From positions 2,318,369 to 2,382,368 of the forward strand of contig OX463856.1 in the NCBI GenBank assembly GCA_949825065.1: DNA of 64,000 nt. Reading direction: 5' to 3'. Shown piece by piece: positions 29,911-40,334 of the stretch. Position 1 is the first letter of the stretch. Each line of letters starts with the position of its first letter. A model generated the notes under the pieces. That model did not search any database. It saw only the letters and a list, made by a program, of their open reading frames with translations, and was not told the origin of the DNA. A program made the translations under genes and the position numbers. This DNA is from Odontocerum albicorne (taxonomy: Eukaryota; Arthropoda; Insecta; Trichoptera; Odontoceridae).

Positions 29911-30262
29911 ACGTCAAATAGAATGTGTGCTGACAGTTGTGTGCTTTTGATAAGACCTACCAAAAGCATTGTCTTCGAGTGCTTTCGAAAGCTGCACATG
30001 CCATCTATATATTTCTGACAATTTAGGACAAAAAAAGATGTATGTATCTATGTCAAATTGTTATTTATTTAAATTGTTTAATCTTAAAAAATACTATTAT
30101 TAATTTACAGTTTGAAATATTTTATATCAGCTGCTTTCTGACCATGTACTTAAAATGGTTTCATGATTTTCCCAGTTTATCGCTCTTATTTTGTTTTACA
30201 TCGTCCTTGACTTACAATGCAGTAAGACTCTGGAATCAGTTACTAACTAATGTAAGACTTAA

Positions 30263-31083
30263 TAGGTTAGTCAATAAGTTTTGAAAGCGACATCTATGGA
30301 GCAGTAGAAAAACCAAAATTTGTGGGTGCCGCATTTGCTAACAATGCAACAATAACACGTTCGAATGCGACTTTCTGAGCAACATTTGGAGCAATTTTGA
30401 AAGGATAAAAAGAATTTTCTGCGTCGTTTCATCACTATGGATGAGACTTGGGTCTACCACCATGATCCTGAATCAAAACAAGAGGCTAAGGAGTGGTTTG
30501 AACCAGGCACTTTGGCTCCGAAGCGAGTTCGTGTCCAGAAATCGGCCAAGAAGGTGTTAGCGTCAGTTTTTTGGGATGCAAAAGGAATTTTATTGATAGA
30601 TTATCTCCAAACTGGTAAGACAATCAACTCTGATTATTATTGTGACCTTTTGGACCAGTTGGATGAAAAAAATTGTGAAAAAAGACCCGGTTTGCAGAAG
30701 AAAAAAAATATTTTTCATCAAGACAATGCACCTGCTCACACAGCTCAAAAAACCATCGCGAAAATCAGTGAATTGGGGTACGAATTGTTGTAGCATCCAC
30801 CCTATTCGCTAGATTTAGCTCTCTCTGACTTCTGGCTGTTTTCACACCTCAAAAAATTCCTTCGTGGAAAGCATTTTTCATCAAACGAAGAGGTTATAGC
30901 CGTCGTAGAGGAGCATTTTGCAGGCCTTCCAGAAAGTCCCTTCCGTGATGGGACAACAAAGTTGGAAGATCGTTGGGCCAAGTGTATTGATCTTATGGGA
31001 GACTATACTGAGCAATAAAAGTGATTTCCCCCAAAAAAAAATGTATTTTCATTTCTGCTTTCAAAACTTTTTGACTAACCTAG
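30263..31083 (+). mobile_element. Deleted mariner element, 821 bp
   Basis: Ends ATAGGTTAGTCAATAAGTTT and the inverse of CTAGGTTAGTCAAAAAGTTT, flanked by TA at 30261-30262 and 31084-31085. It is the same family as 5897-6709 but with a different internal deletion: here sequence from SEQHLEQF onward is kept. Confidence 0.92.
30352..31018 (+). pseudogene. Mariner transposase, catalytic domain with one nonsense codon
   Basis: The frame begins RLSEQHLEQF with one stop, then FLRRFITMDETWVYHHDPES (first catalytic Asp in MDETW), KKVLASVFWDAKGILLIDYL, FHQDNAPAHTAQKT (second Asp), and after a TAG at 30791 (CAG in the other copy) HPPYSLDLALSDFW (third Asp) and a C-terminus ending GDYTEQ at a TAA. All three catalytic Asp are present in a DD34D arrangement, but the N-terminal DNA-binding half is deleted. 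It is inactive. Confidence 0.92.
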
Positions 31084-31319
31084 TACTCCGTTGTTAGCAC
31101 GTTTTAAAAATCGATCGTGAGACTATTTATTTCATGTCAGTAATGTAACAAATTTGATACCCGATTTTCCTGCTCTTCATCAACCCCCTGATTTTCCTTT
31201 GAATGATATTTCAATTGTATTTTTATAATGTGTATTGTTGAAAAATGAAACAGTTTTTCGACCACGTAATTTACTTGATTAAATTTTGTCTAATGTACCA
31301 TGAACTGTTAAATAAAAAA

Positions 31320-31710
31320 ATAATTATTCATGAAATTCTGTTGCGCAAAATTAAAAGGAATCATGGGAGAGATATACCAAGGATAATATTGTTCGAACAA
31401 GTAAATTAATTGTTAGAAGTCAGACAAGGTGGCAGAAAATTTGCAAAAGATAAGAATTGATGAAGCGAAAGAAATTTGGATCAAATTGAGTATATATCTG
31501 CAGGTCATCCGCATACAGATGATAAGAACGGTTAAGAGACGATGTCATTGGGTTGATGAATATAGAAAAAAGGATTTAAGAGAGAATTCCACCTTGGGGA
31601 ACGCCTGCAGAGAGATCATTCTATTCAGATATATGCTCTTGGTATTTACAGTATTGTATCTGTATAAAAAAAGTGTAACGTTCTGTCATCTCTGCCTATT
31701 ATGACAAAAA
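31320..31710 (+). pseudogene. RTE-like LINE C-terminal relic carrying an insertion
   Basis: Plus strand: a basic segment, then KIRIDEAKEI at 31445-31470. Sequence of another LINE on the minus strand follows, and then RSVISAYYD-like coding (TTCTGTCATCTCTGCCTATT, 31681). The outer parts match the DEAK...WRSVISAYP end of the RTE-like family. Confidence 0.45.
31455..31645 (-). pseudogene. LINE family C RT fragment with intact YADD
   Basis: Minus strand: SAGVPQGGILS, a stop, LFSIFIN, then LYADDLQIYTQFDPNFF. This is the RT motif before and including the catalytic box. It matches the copy at 28.0-29.6 kb on both sides but retains about 118 bases lost there. Confidence 0.75.
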
Positions 31711-31784
31711 AAAACCGACTTAATTGCATGTATGAATGGATGTGGCTCCTTTTCAGTAGAACTGGTTCCACTGTATGCCTAGAT

Positions 31785-32123
31785 CAGTGCTCTGCAACCT
31801 TTTTTCACCTACGACACACCAAAATTCTTCCTAGAATTCCGCGGCACACCAAAAGCTAAAATATATAGGTATTAAATTAGGCATGAGTCTTCAGCGACGC
31901 GCATAAGGGTCATTTTTCTTTGTCTATGACTAATTTGGTGCGGCCATGGTGTGTACAAAGCACACTACGCAGTTTTCAACAGTTGGCACCAGTTATTGTG
32001 TATTAAATACATAATGAAAAATTGTAAAATGTCAAATACTCGTACATTGAATTTGACCGCGGCACACCTGTATCCGGCTCACGGCACACCAGTGTGCCAC
32101 GGCACACCGGTTGCGGAGCACTG
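31785..32123. mobile_element. Non-autonomous hAT element, 339 bp
   Basis: Inverted ends CAGTGCTCTGCAACC and the inverse of CAGTGCTCCGCAACC, with a perfect 8-bp target duplication GCCTAGAT (31777-31784 and 32124-32131). CAGTG-type ends with 8-bp duplications are diagnostic of hAT. The interior is non-coding with repeated GGCACACC motifs near both ends. The longer relative at 61830-63320 is inverted and carries an extra 186 bp plus a mariner. Confidence 0.95.
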
Positions 32124-32131
32124 GCCTAGAT

Positions 32132-32640
32132 ATTAAAAATTGAAAAAAAAAAAAAAAAAAGATTCAATACTTTTGACTCATCCACTACTACGAAGGTTAC
32201 AATGTTCAGTAATTCTCTAATGAGAAACATTAATTTCCAATTAACTTTTTTATTTGTCGTGTTATTTTAGAAATCATTTGATTTTATCTCTTGTAATTTT
32301 ACCTTCAATTTCGAAAATGTGTATGACGAAAATAACCAAAATTTGACGTTACCCAAATTTTGGTTTTATGTTTAGAAATTAAGATACTTTGGTGTTGTTT
32401 AGGATGTTAATGAATAAGAAAAAAAGGAAAGAATTCGGATTAAAGTATGATGAAGTGCTTAAGATAATAATGAATCTGTTATCTTTTATACTTCTTGGCA
32501 ATGGATCTAGTATTTCCTGCACTTCATGCCGATAAATCAGACAATTCTTGTATTCCATGATACGTTTTGTGCGGTCTAAACTCTGAATTTTAATTATTGT
32601 AAATATATCAATATATTTTTCTTCATTCAATTATTTGTTC
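32132..32640. other. No recognised feature
   Basis: A poly(A) run at 32143, then AT-rich DNA. Frames here show no motif. Confidence 0.4.
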
Positions 32641-32644
32641 TTCT

Positions 32645-32765
32645 TATTTTACATTCTTTCAAAATTTGGTTCACTCGATCCAGACACGTTTTCGTCGGTT
32701 TACCTCGTCCACACATGCCATGCACTTCTAACTAATATATTTGTTCGTCAATCACTCCACATGAT
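32645..32765 (-). pseudogene. RTE-like LINE C-terminal scrap
   Basis: Minus strand: MCGRGKPTKTCLDRVNQIL, corresponding to the GRGRPRKTWLDxVxxDL segment of the RTE-like family. Only about 40 codons are recognisable. Confidence 0.5.
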
Positions 32766-32814
32766 CAAATCATATTAACGATGCTTTGTTAATTTTACTA
32801 GCAATATTCCCCAA

Positions 32815-33075
32815 CGCAATGCTACTCCCTTCAAATGGTACAGGCTTTTTTTTTTGTGTCTTAGATTCGGTGTTCAAGGATGTTATATCTATTCTATCAA
32901 AAAAAAAAAGGAAAAAAAAAGAGAGAAAACATGCCGATGTGCTCCGATCGTCTCATTTCGATGTGCTATCGTGTAGTCGGTAAGTTTACTTAAAAATGAA
33001 TTCAACGGAACAGCTTCGCTTTCCAGTTGACTCGACATTAGAATAGCGAGAGGATCCTCAACGGTGACAGCTCAA
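32815..33075 (+). repeat. Dispersed repeat family B, copy 3
   Basis: Shares CAAAAAAAAAAAGGAAAAAA, TGTGCTCCGATCGTCTCA, CAGCTTCGCTTTCCAGTTGA and CGACATTAGAATAG with copies at 13.4 and 23.1 kb. Confidence 0.6.
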
Positions 33076-33189
33076 CGCAGAAACGACGATGACATCTCAG
33101 CAACGACGATGACATCTGACATGTACTGAAGATACTTTTTCATATTAGATTTATTCATTCTGTGTAGCCGAATTGTTACTGGAGATAAA

Positions 33190-33700
33190 ACTTGAGTTCA
33201 TCATTGTGAGCCTGAGTCAAAGCAGGAGTCAGTGCAGTGGCATAAAAAAGGCACACAACCTCCTAAGAAATTATAGCTACATGTTTTTGGGATGCGGAAG
33301 GCATACTGTTGATAAATTACAACGATAAGGGCATCAAAAGTACTAGTCTGGTATGTTAATGCAGTTAAAAGAAACTGTGAAGAAGAAAAGGAGGGGAAAA
33401 TGGATAAAAGGGGTGCTGCTTTAACATGACAATGCACCCGTGCACAAATTGCAATTTTGCATTGGCTGTTCTTCACAACTGCGGCTTTCAAACATTAAAT
33501 CACCCTATGATTAGTTCGGACCCGGCTCCGTTTAACTATTATTTGTTTCCAAAAATGAAAAAAGAACTTCGAGGGAAGAAATTTAAGGACGGTGAAGAAG
33601 TTAAAAGTGTAACTTCGGCATATTTTAAGTGCAAAAGTAAATTTTTTTTGGGTATAAATAAACTTATTCAAATACCCCAAAATATATTGGAAAGGTAAAT
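33190..33700 (+). pseudogene. Old mariner transposase relic
   Basis: Across several frames: VHHCEPESKQESVQWHKKGT (region after the first catalytic Asp), HDNAPVHK equivalent near 33428 with the Asp retained (ATGACAATGCACCC), then DPAPFNYYLFPKMKKELRGK where the family has SPDLAPxDYxLF, and KDGEEVKSVTSAYFK. The third catalytic Asp is replaced by Asn. It has multiple stops and no inverted ends, and belongs to a different subfamily from the other mariners here. Confidence 0.75.
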
Positions 33701-33972
33701 TATACAAATGTTTTTCATTCTCAATTTTATGAATTTCTTGACATCCCCTCGTACTTTCACGAAATAGCGTATTCGAGTTTTGTATCTTCACGTGCGGAGT
33801 AGGATTCTCAATATCTATGCCTGAATCACTAATTCGGACATGTTTTGATAGGCTATCATACGAATAACAATTATTACCTTATGTTCTTAGTCGTGACGTT
33901 TCCAAAAAAAAAAAAAACATTTATTTGAGAAGGAAATAAAGGGTTGATCAAAATACGTTGCGGAAAGTTTCG

Positions 33973-34279
33973 GCGTTAACTTTGTGGAACTCAATATTAG
34001 AATATAAAATAATAAATTACTTTGTAATTTGTTTTATCAAACACTGTTTATTCCACTTTTTTGTAACGGTATAACCCTACCGGTTTCAAGGTTTTCACCT
34101 CATCTTCAGGGGAGCACAAACAAGACTTGTTTGTGCTCCCCTGAAGATGAGGAGAAAGCCTTGAAACCGGTAGGGTTATACCTTTACAAAAAAGTGGAAT
34201 AAACAGTAATTGATAAAACAAATTACAATGTCTTTAGACCTCCATAATGTCAATGTCTTAACTATAAATAATATATAAA
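33973..34279. mobile_element. Inverted pair of Penelope-type terminal repeats
   Basis: Two arms meet at about 34125 around CTTGTTTGTGCTCCCCTGAA. Each contains AAACACTGTTTATTCCACTT, CTACCGGTTTCAAGG and CACCTCATCTTCAGGGGAGC or the inverse. The outer left end is mutated; the right end is intact (TTAACTATAAATAATATATA). Confidence 0.88.
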
Positions 34280-34485
34280 TTACTTTGTTTTTCCACTAAT
34301 CACATTAATCCCCGTAAGACGCATTTCTATATTCCAGCCCGAGAATCGCTTCAGGCTGTCATTTCTCCTGAACTCCATATTTAACAATAAGTTACTTTGT
34401 TATTCCACTCATTTTAATATTTTGCACTACAAGTTATTCCACCTAAAGAGAGCCTCAAGATATGATAGAAATATTTCAAGCGGGA
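34280..34485. repeat. Composite repeat shared with 14.30-14.50 kb
   Basis: TACTTTGTTTTTCCACTAAT through GATAGAAATATTTCAAG corresponds nearly base for base to 14298-14500, following a Penelope pair in both places. The two loci are therefore copies of one roughly 500-bp composite unit. Confidence 0.8.
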
Positions 34486-34549
34486 TTTTGAACTGTAATT
34501 AATAGAATAACATTAATTATATCAATCCACTCTATACGTGATTCCGCCT

Positions 34550-34633
34550 GAAGAGAGTCGTGTGGTAGAAGAAGAGAGTCGTGTGGTAGGAGAAGAGAGT
34601 CGTGTGGTAGGAGAAGAGAGTCTTGTGGTAAGA
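34550..34633 (+). repeat. 21-bp repeat x4
   Basis: GAAGAGAGTCGTGTGGTAG starts at 34550, 34571, 34592 and 34613. It sits inside sequence related to 13.07-13.30 kb (TACGTGATTCCGCCTGAAGA). An antisense open frame rich in SYHTTLF units is only the other strand of this minisatellite. Confidence 0.93.
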
Positions 34634-34689
34634 GATAGAAACACGCGGAGCAGGGATTACAGTTATTAGTGTAAAAATAATGTAATTAA

Positions 34690-35235
34690 TTTTAACATGT
34701 TCTAAAAAAACTTTTTCAAGCGACAAAATCTGGACAATACAACCTTTTTTCATTACTTGGTACACATTTCTCACAATTTTATCAAACTTTTGTAGATAGA
34801 GCTAAACCTCTGTATAGCTATGCAGATTCCAGTCCGTACTGCTAGAACTGGAAGTGCAATTCCTGGAATAGCCCATAACGCTCGCAGATTGAAGGGAATT
34901 GCAGCTGCAACCGTCGTTGAATTGCATCTGCGAGTGCAGTCTGCATTCATTGTGACAATGCAGGAATGCCTTCGAATGACGTTAGGTGCTTGCACTATAT
35001 AAAATATTATATTGCTCTTTTGAGTTCTGCAGTTCAGAAGAACGAAGCGCCATATTATGGGATTTCGCTAATTAATTGTTATGGATTTTCGAAAAAAATA
35101 TTTGTAAAAATAATTTATTTTAAACACAAAACCGTCTTAAATGAAAAGGTGAGAACTTTAATATTGAACGTTATGGCTGTGTTATTCCACTAATTAAATT
35201 TATTCCTCATCTTGCTTTGGATGTTCATATACTTG
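34690..35235. other. No recognised gene
   Basis: GC-balanced patch at 34820-35000 with overlapping open frames on both strands and no motif. GTTATTCCACTAATTAAATT at 35181 echoes the dispersed family at 13.2 and 14.3 kb. Confidence 0.35.
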
Positions 35236-35245
35236 TTTTAGCAAA

Positions 35246-35600
35246 GCAAGGTGAGAATATACAAGACCTGTGTCCACCCCATAATGACATACAGCATAGA
35301 GTCCAGAGCCGACACTGTCAGAACCAAAAATCTCCTTCGAACCAGCGAAATGAAGGTACTCAGGAGTATCGCTGGTAAAACCCTTCGTGATTGAGTACGA
35401 AACACAGAAATCCGAAGGACGTGCGAAGTTGAAGATATTGTCAGATGGGGACGACAGAGAAGAAGGTTCTGGAACGAACATGTATCCAGATTGGCGGAAC
35501 CAAGAACCGTAAGAATGGCCAGGGATAGTATCCCCCAAGCAAGCAGACCTCCAAGACGACCTCGCAAAAGATGGAAAGACAGCTGGCAGTCGACGTATTT
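35246..35600 (+). pseudogene. LINE RT C-terminal fragment, one in-frame stop
   Basis: The plus strand is open except for a TGA at 35392-35394: VRIYKTCVHPIMTYSIESRA, TKNLLRTSEMKVLRSIAGKT, then TEIRRTCEVEDIVRWGRQRR and ASRPPRRPRKRWKDSW. These match the thumb and tail of a LINE protein whose family reads YKTCVRPVMTYGAE...MKTLRxIxGxTLRDRxRN...RRPPGRPxKRW. The fragment is 5'-truncated and lacks the catalytic box. The single stop makes it younger than most relics here. Confidence 0.82.
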
Positions 35601-35845
35601 ATTCCCATTACACATGTATCTACCTCCTATACCGAGGCTCTCTTTAGGCAGAATTACCCTGGTTTGTTATGAGAGCAATGCTTTGATCAGACTAGTGCCA
35701 TGACACATGGACCCTCCCACTTCTTTAGCGTGAGGACTATTTTAAATATAAATTAATAAACAGGTGAATGAGAACTATTTTAAATATAAATAAATAAACA
35801 AGAGTCAAGGGTATGCTTTAATAACCACATATGACTACTTTTGTG

Positions 35846-35975
35846 ACCAAGTTGGTAAGACGTACGTCTCTCTGTCCGGGTTTTGCAAGTTCCATTCCTA
35901 TTGGAACCCGTACTTTTATAAAAAAGATATCGTCTGGTTTTTACTCAAGCTCACTTTAACATATTTTTAGTACGT
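35846..35975 (+). repeat. tRNA-derived SINE, family S
   Basis: TGACCAAGTTGGTAAGACG matches an A box, and AAGTTCCATTCC sits at the B-box position. The body includes ATCGTCTGGTTTTTACTCAAG, equivalent to TTCAGTCTGGTTTTCACTTA in the copy at 783. Confidence 0.6.
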
Positions 35976-36012
35976 AGGAAGAGTTTAACAATGAAACGTT
36001 TGCAGTATTAAA

Positions 36013-36971
36013 CGAGGCATATCCAGAAAGTAACTTTACTGAATTTTTGTAAGTTACAATTTTTTTTATTTAAACAAAAAAAAAACGTGGTTACCGTAGT
36101 ACATATGTAAGCTATTTTTCGGCATACTCGCCATTCCTCTCAATGCAGGTGGTGAAGCGGGGTATCAAGTTTTTGATGCCTTCCTCGAAGTAGTTTCCAG
36201 CCAACCCCTCCGTCCACTTCTCCACCTCTTCCTTTACCTTCTCGTCGGTTGAAAACCTTTTTCCACCCATGTGCAGCTTCAGGAAGGTAAAGAGATAGTA
36301 ATCTGAAGGTGCTAGGTCAAGGGAATGCGCGGGATGGTTCAGGACATCCCATTTAAACCAGGCGTGCAGTTCCTTCGTGGCGTTGGCCGTGTGTGGTCTG
36401 GCATTGTCGTGCAGCAGGCAGACTCCCTTTGTCAGCATGCCTCTCCTTTTGTTCTGAATCGCCCTCCGCAATTTTTTTAGGGTCTCACAGTATCTTGCAG
36501 AGTTGATGGTCTCGGCTTGAGGCATATATTCAATTAAAATTATGCCTTGACAGTCCCAAAACACGGATGCCATGATTTTCTTCGCAGAAATTGTGGTTTT
36601 GAACTTTTTGGTGGAGGGTGAAGAGGTGTGACGTGACCGTTTTTAAACTCGCGACACCACTTGTACACACTCGTACGATTCATAGCTTTATCACCATATG
36701 CAGTTTTCACCTCATTATAAACCTCAACCGGAGGTTTTCCCTTCCAAACGAGATAACGGATGACGCCGCGCATTTTGCACTTGGCGGGAGATTGGATTGA
36801 CATTTTTCACGAAACGTGTTGTCGCGTCGACACTTCTCAACGTACTGACCTCGAACCGGTCTCGTTGCGGAGGGGAAGGGTCAGGCTACACGGTAGTGTA
36901 GCCAACATGTCGAAAATAAAATCCATCCGGTCGTGAGAGCCTCAGTACACTTACTTTCTGGATATGCATAG
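36013..36971 (-). mobile_element. Deleted mariner (CGAGGCATATCCAGAAAGTAA ends), copy 1
   Basis: The left end is CGAGGCATATCCAGAAAGTA. The right end is its diverged inverse (TTACTTTCTGGATATGCATA). It is 959 bp long and shares the same internal deletion as 62278-63241, so both descend from one deletion derivative that moved as a non-autonomous family. Confidence 0.9.
36112..36803 (-). pseudogene. Mariner transposase with fused N-terminus and catalytic end
   Basis: Minus strand. From 36803: MSIQSPAKCKMRGVIRYLVW, VYNEVKTAYGDKAMNRTSVY, WCREFKNGHV (the helix-turn-helix domain). After HPPPKSS the middle of the protein is missing. The sequence then passes into the catalytic end in another frame: MASVFWDCQGIILIEYMP, LLHDNARPHTA (second Asp), HPAHSLDLAPSDYYLF (third Asp), LKLHMGGKRFSTDE, and a C-terminus ending NGEYAEK at 36112. 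The region with the first catalytic Asp is deleted. It is inactive but unusually free of stops within each part. Confidence 0.9.
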
Positions 36972-37014
36972 TGTATAAGAAAAAAAACATAATACAACAA
37001 CTTTGGTGTTTAAA

Positions 37015-37310
37015 ATCTTAATTTCTAGTGAGTTGTCTAACGTTTTTCATTCCTGATTATTTTATTTCTTCTCCACCATCCTTTATTTTTCCTTTGATTG
37101 ATAATATCTCCCTTTATATGAAAAGGAATGTTTGGGTAATTGTCTGTCTTTTGTGGGGTTTATGGGCGTTCGCTCACGTAAGTGTTGGATAGACCTTTTT
37201 GGCGAACAAGTAACTTGCTTAATTAACTTTGGTCTGGTTGGCTGGAAGATATTACCGCCTGTCAATCAACTTGCCAGATTGTATTTGCAATAAAAGTGTT
37301 ACATAAAAAA
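37015..37310 (+). repeat. LINE family C 3' UTR, tail only
   Basis: It begins at the last codons and UTR of family C (TTAATTTCTAGTGAGTTGTC) and continues through TTGATTGATAATATCTCCCT and TGTCTTTTGTGGGGTTTATG. It ends at GTATTTGCAATAAAAGTG with an A-rich tail. Confidence 0.85.
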
Positions 37311-38100
37311 ATCGAAATATTTTCAGCTTCGTATGAAATTTCATCAAAATAAGAAAATTACTTATTTTTATGGTTCTTAAAAAAATACTCGCTTGAAACA
37401 TGAGATACGTAAATAAGAACTTTAAATAAAAAATCTTGGAAAAATATGAATCATTTCTAAAAAAAAAATGTTGACCTAATTTGAGAAGAAATAAAAATAG
37501 AGAGAGGATATTTATTATTTTTCCGAGAAATTATTTTTCATTTAAGTGCTGTCCACCGTATTGATTCCCAGGAGGACAGCTTCTGAAAGAGATTGTGTAC
37601 AATAAAGGCGAGTGCAGGAGAGACAACATACCATATACCTCCTTATATAGGAAACGTTTATATCTCCGAGAGACCGGTGCAGGTTTCTGATTCTCTGGTA
37701 ATGATGCGAAAACTCGTGGTCAAAACCGAGCTTTGAGAATACAAATTGAATAAGAAAATATAAAAACGATGAAATAAATAAAAAATGAATAAGTAAAAAA
37801 ATACCAAAATTTGAAAGTTTGAAGAAAATAAACGTTACTTATCATTACTTAAAGAACTGTTTTTTTAATGTTTCAAATTTTTTGACGCTCCATCAAGATT
37901 AATTTACTTATATGACCTTTCTGACTTGGTTGAGCAGACACCTCATTTTTAACAAGTCTTTTTTGCTATAAAGGCCCTCTATAAAACATATGTGATTGGT
38001 TGGTTAACATTTTCATAAGACGAAACTCATCAGATTGTTTTGCATATCATAAAAGTTAAGAACAGTATAATACTTTGTAAGTTGTACAAAAATATTTTTT
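37311..38100. other. No recognised feature
   Basis: AT-rich spacer between the LINE tail and the palindromic mariner. I see nothing coding. Confidence 0.4.
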
Positions 38101-38104
38101 TCTA

Positions 38105-39035
38105 TTAGGTGTTAACATAAGCTGTGTCGGTTTTTTTACAAATTTAAAAATGAGCACCAAAAGTAAAACAAAATGGAAAAGGTTATACGTCATTCGAAAG
38201 AAAATTGTCTGCTCTACAAGATATTGTATTTGTTTTTACGTTACATATATTATTTTATTTGTCAAATAGACGAAAGTGAGCATTTTCGACACCTCCTTCT
38301 GTTCGCGTCCAATCGAGGGAATAAAGCTGCCAAAGCTGCTGGCGATATTTGCGAAGTGTACGGTGAAGATGCTTTGAATTAAAAGGGCAGCTCGTCAATG
38401 GTTTTTGCGTTTCAAATATGGTAATTTCGACCTAAAAAACATGGAGCGTTCCGGACGACCAGTGGACTTCGACGAGGATCACTTAAACCATATTATTCAT
38501 GAAGATCCCCTTCAAACATTTTTCATCACCATTTTCAAACCATTTTTCATCACCAGTAATGATGCGGTAAAGGGACCTTTGCTTGTGGCCATGCGTAGCT
38601 CGATGACTCGATGCTCGACGCAAACCAGCAGAAATTGTCGAACGTTGATTTTTGTTATTTTCATTCTAAACATGTGGAGCCCAAGCGCCGAATTTCTGGA
38701 CTTTTCCCATTGATTTAAGATGGCGGTATACAGATATGTGACTAGAATTCATCTGCTCAACCAATTCCACGGTGGTTTAAAGGGGAAAATATGGTTTAAG
38801 CGGTCCTCATCGAAGTCCACTGGAGGTGTCGAAAAAGCTCACTTTAGTCTACTTGACATTTCATTTTGAAGGCTCGTAATCAAACAATATAATACATGTA
38901 ACGTAAAAGCAAACACAACATCTTGTAGAGCAAAAATTTTTCTTTTGAATGACGTATAACTTACCATTTTGTTTTACTTTTGGTGCTCAATTTTAAATTG
39001 AAAAAAAAAACGGACACAACTTATGTTAACATCTA
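38105..39035. mobile_element. Second palindromic mariner, 931 bp
   Basis: Ends TTAGGTGTTAACATAAGCTG and the inverse at 39035, with TA on the left only. The forward arm carries a mariner N-terminus without a start codon: DESEHFRHLLLFASN, then after a TAA MRFKYGNFDLKNMERSGRP and DEDHLNHIIHEDPLQT. The centre holds a fragment read on the minus strand as SLYRIITGDEKW, the first catalytic Asp region, next to a duplicated ATTTTTCATCACCA. The reverse arm (38715-39035) repeats the terminal part. Its structure differs from 8221-9510, so it arose separately or was rearranged afterwards. Confidence 0.85.
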
Positions 39036-39146
39036 ATTCATTAAATCACCAATTTATAGTAAAACATTGAAAGGGACAAAAACTCATACATAATCAACAA
39101 CAGTACGGAATTTATTGAATTACTAAAAAAAACAAATTCAAAATTG

Positions 39147-39280
39147 AATAACCAGTCTCCCAGTTAAGGCCTAAGGTGAAGGAATGCCAGATAAGGACCC
39201 TTTTGAACTCAATAACCAGTCTCCCAGTTAAGGCCTAAGGTGGAGAAATGCCAGAGAAGAACCCTTTTGAACTCAATAAC
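39147..39280 (+). repeat. 64-bp tandem duplication
   Basis: AATAACCAGTCTCCCAGTTA starts at 39147 and 39211, and a third copy begins at 39275 before stopping. The two units differ at about seven positions. Confidence 0.93.
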
Positions 39281-39635
39281 AGGTACATTAAAAATATCCA
39301 CCAAACTAGACATAGAGTTATCTATTTTTTTTTGTAGCTAGCAAATTGCCAACATATAACGATATATAAATTGCAAAATATTTCGTTTGTTTAATATAAT
39401 AATAATATAAAAAAATAATAGAAGAATTATGATTATGATAAAAGTAAAAATATTTGAATTTCGTTTATTGAAAGCAAAACAAAAATATACAAGAAAAAAA
39501 TATTATATAATACAATATAGGTATAAAAGGCATGATTCACAACAAACAATTTAAATCAGATGTTATCAAAAGGTAAGTTACATCTAGTGTGACTCCCCAA
39601 TTAGTCATCACTCCAGTATTGTTTTGAATTTTACG
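39281..39635. other. No recognised feature
   Basis: AT-rich. I see no motif. Confidence 0.4.
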
Positions 39636-39639
39636 TTCG

Positions 39640-39830
39640 TTGTATACAGTAAAACCTGGCGGGCTGATTTCTGTGTGGCCATCTCTTTCAACTGACCAGA
39701 AAGATATTAAAGAGGCCTTTGGTGAAAACATAACTGGAATCCTTGAAAAAAAAAAGGGGGTTTCAGCGGGATTTTAACCCTCAACTTCCGGGCTAGGAGA
39801 CAGACGTCTAACCAAATACTCGAAGGTCGT
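39640..39830 (-). repeat. tRNA-derived SINE, family S, with LINE-like 3' tail
   Basis: On the minus strand: TATTTGGTTAGACGTCTGTC (A-box region), GAGGGTTAAAATCCC (B box), a T run, AAGGATTCCAGTTATGTTTT, then GGTCAGTTGAAAGAGATGGC and CAGCCCGCCAGGTTTTACTG. The last two blocks correspond to GGTTGGCTGGAAGAGATTGC and AAGCCCGCCAGATTGTATTT at the 3' end of LINE family C. This copy shows the head-to-tail structure of the family best. Confidence 0.7.
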
Positions 39831-39834
39831 TCAA

Positions 39835-40330
39835 TGTAAAGAGAAGAAACCTAACCGAGGAACCATAAATATTTTTCAGCCCACACCTTTACATGACACA
39901 AAAACACAGGGGAAAACATTGCTACGATTATAAAAAAAAAAATTTAAAGATTATTCGTAATTTTTTTTAACTGTTGTCTACCAATCAATCGTTTTTAGTA
40001 GGAGTGTGGAAAATTCTTAGTCAATATATTGGGGTTATTAACAATATTTTAAATAAATTTGACAACCACATCTAATATAATAATAATAATTGTTTCAAAG
40101 AATTTTAACAGTATGTGTATCTGGATTAATCACCTGTAATGCATCCATACATAATGGTGCCAAAAAATACGGCATTTTATTTTTATTCAACTGACAAATA
40201 TACATTTTTATTTTATACACATGCATAGCATCACGCCATTTTACTAACGGGATAAGCAAAGAAAACAGAGTGCCAGATTTTACTTCTCGATAGCCATCCT
40301 TCGCCTCTTCCACATTCAAATATCTCATTG
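39835..40330. other. No recognised feature
   Basis: AT-rich. A short minus-strand frame at 40095-40349 has no motif. Confidence 0.35.
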
Positions 40331-40334
40331 TACC

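Larger units (their letters stand above)
30100..31290 (+). pseudogene. LINE family C C-terminus and 3' UTR, split by a mariner
   Basis: The left part ends AVRLWNQLLTNVRL at 30262. The right part resumes at 31084 as TPLLARFKNR, exactly where the family reads AVRLWNQLQTNIRITPSLACFKKRLK. The 3' UTR (ACCCGATTTTCCTGCTCTTC onward) is a diverged form of that at 51.4 kb. Excision of 30263-31083 plus one TA restores a continuous reading frame across the junction. Confidence 0.8.

Noticed and set aside
34532..34774. Minus-strand frame with repeated SYHTTLF units as a repeat protein
   Set aside because: It is only the antisense translation of a 21-bp minisatellite, which is in frame because 21 is a multiple of three.
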